Shown here piece by piece: positions 63,914 through 64,000 of a DNA stretch of 64,000 nucleotides. Positions within the stretch are counted from its first letter, which is position 1; every line of letters begins with the position of its first letter. The notes below the pieces were generated by a model, which was not told the DNA's origin, searched no databases, and saw nothing but the letters and a program-made list of their open reading frames with translations. The DNA comes from Pseudochrobactrum kiredjianiae (GTDB lineage Bacteria; Pseudomonadota; Alphaproteobacteria; Rhizobiales; Rhizobiaceae), in assembly GCF_030362795.1 (NCBI RefSeq), contig NZ_JAUCBM010000007.1:62001-126000 (forward strand). The letters run 5' to 3'. Position numbers and translations under genes: made by a program.

Positions 63914-64000
63914 GCCCAGATGGCGGAATTGGTAGACGCACCAGCTTCAGGTGCTGGCGCTCGCAAGGGCGTGGAGGTTCGAGTCCTCTTCTGGGCACCA
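63914..64000 (+). tRNA. tRNA-Leu (anticodon CAG)
   Basis: 87 bases with acceptor GCCCAGA/TCTGGGC, D-arm GGCGGAATTGGTAGACGC, anticodon stem CCAGC/GCTGG around TTCAGGT (CAG), a long variable arm CGCTCGCAAGGGCG and T-loop GGTTCGAGTCC. The CCA end is encoded and coincides with the window edge. Long variable arm fits class II leucine tRNA. Confidence 0.97.

Overview
This window reads as a chromosomal segment of an alphaproteobacterium of the Rhizobiales, most likely Brucellaceae (Brucella/Ochrobactrum/Pseudochrobactrum type). That is inference from three things: the gene order rpmH-rnpA-yidC-engB-argB followed by dapD/dapE-truA-fmt-def, an aa3 oxidase subunit IV gene beside three-part pntAA-pntAB-pntB, and dispersed palindromic intergenic repeats of the kind common in that family. 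Coding density is high, the content is mostly core metabolism, and I see no prophage, transposase, CRISPR array or plasmid functions.

Layout. 1-535: the 3' end of a PBP1c gene. 906-3662: methionine ABC importer metQ-metN-metI. 3757-5821 (minus): VOC protein, TPR lipoprotein, ribosomal protein S21. 6378-11509: heterotetrameric sarcosine oxidase operon soxBDAG. 11703-15852: a membrane-anchored serine-hydrolase-like protein, a MaoC hydratase, a HAD phosphatase and a SAF-domain dehydrogenase. 16005-19624 (minus): cytochrome oxidase subunit IV and the proton-translocating transhydrogenase. 19779-23227 (minus): a FeeM-like N-acyltransferase and a membrane GGDEF-EAL protein. 23735-27527: a class-I amidotransferase-type hydrolase, a LacI regulator, and a MarR regulator divergent from a creatininase-family enzyme. 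27699-29824: a COG0523/CobW metal GTPase with a His-rich insert, in an operon with a WD40 protein. 29964-32632: an exported esterase, a DUF4105 membrane protein and a RidA protein.

The housekeeping core follows: rpmH-rnpA-yidC-engB-argB (32922-37377), a DMT transporter, a pyrimidine 5'-nucleotidase with DUF817, a LOG-family protein, then dapD and dapE separated by an opposite-strand array of three small exported-protein genes with an exact 338-bp period. Next come truA-GNAT-fmt-def (minus), rmuC, lepA with a small Rdx thioredoxin-like gene, an NDUFA9-like protein, uppP, GST-queG-SDR, mepA, glk, an MsbA-like ABC exporter, dapB, gpmA and tRNA-Leu(CAG), which ends at the window edge. Lysine/peptidoglycan precursor genes (dapB, dapD, dapE, uppP, mepA, PBP1c) and translation genes (rpsU, rpmH, rnpA, fmt, def, truA, lepA, engB, queG) dominate.

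The most notable unexplained signals are non-coding or low-complexity: several families of palindromic intergenic elements (one pair shows compensatory changes in its stem, another is identical over 67 nt), a 28-nt triplication starting at the end of argB, the 338-bp gene triplication whose spacer is better conserved than its genes, a histone-like Lys/Ala/Pro tail on PntAA, and a hairpin-rich stretch before the GST gene. I did not find a clear new multi-gene defence or biosynthetic system. Gene starts were re-chosen where a ribosome-binding site favoured an internal codon; all family names come from reading motifs, not from a database search.
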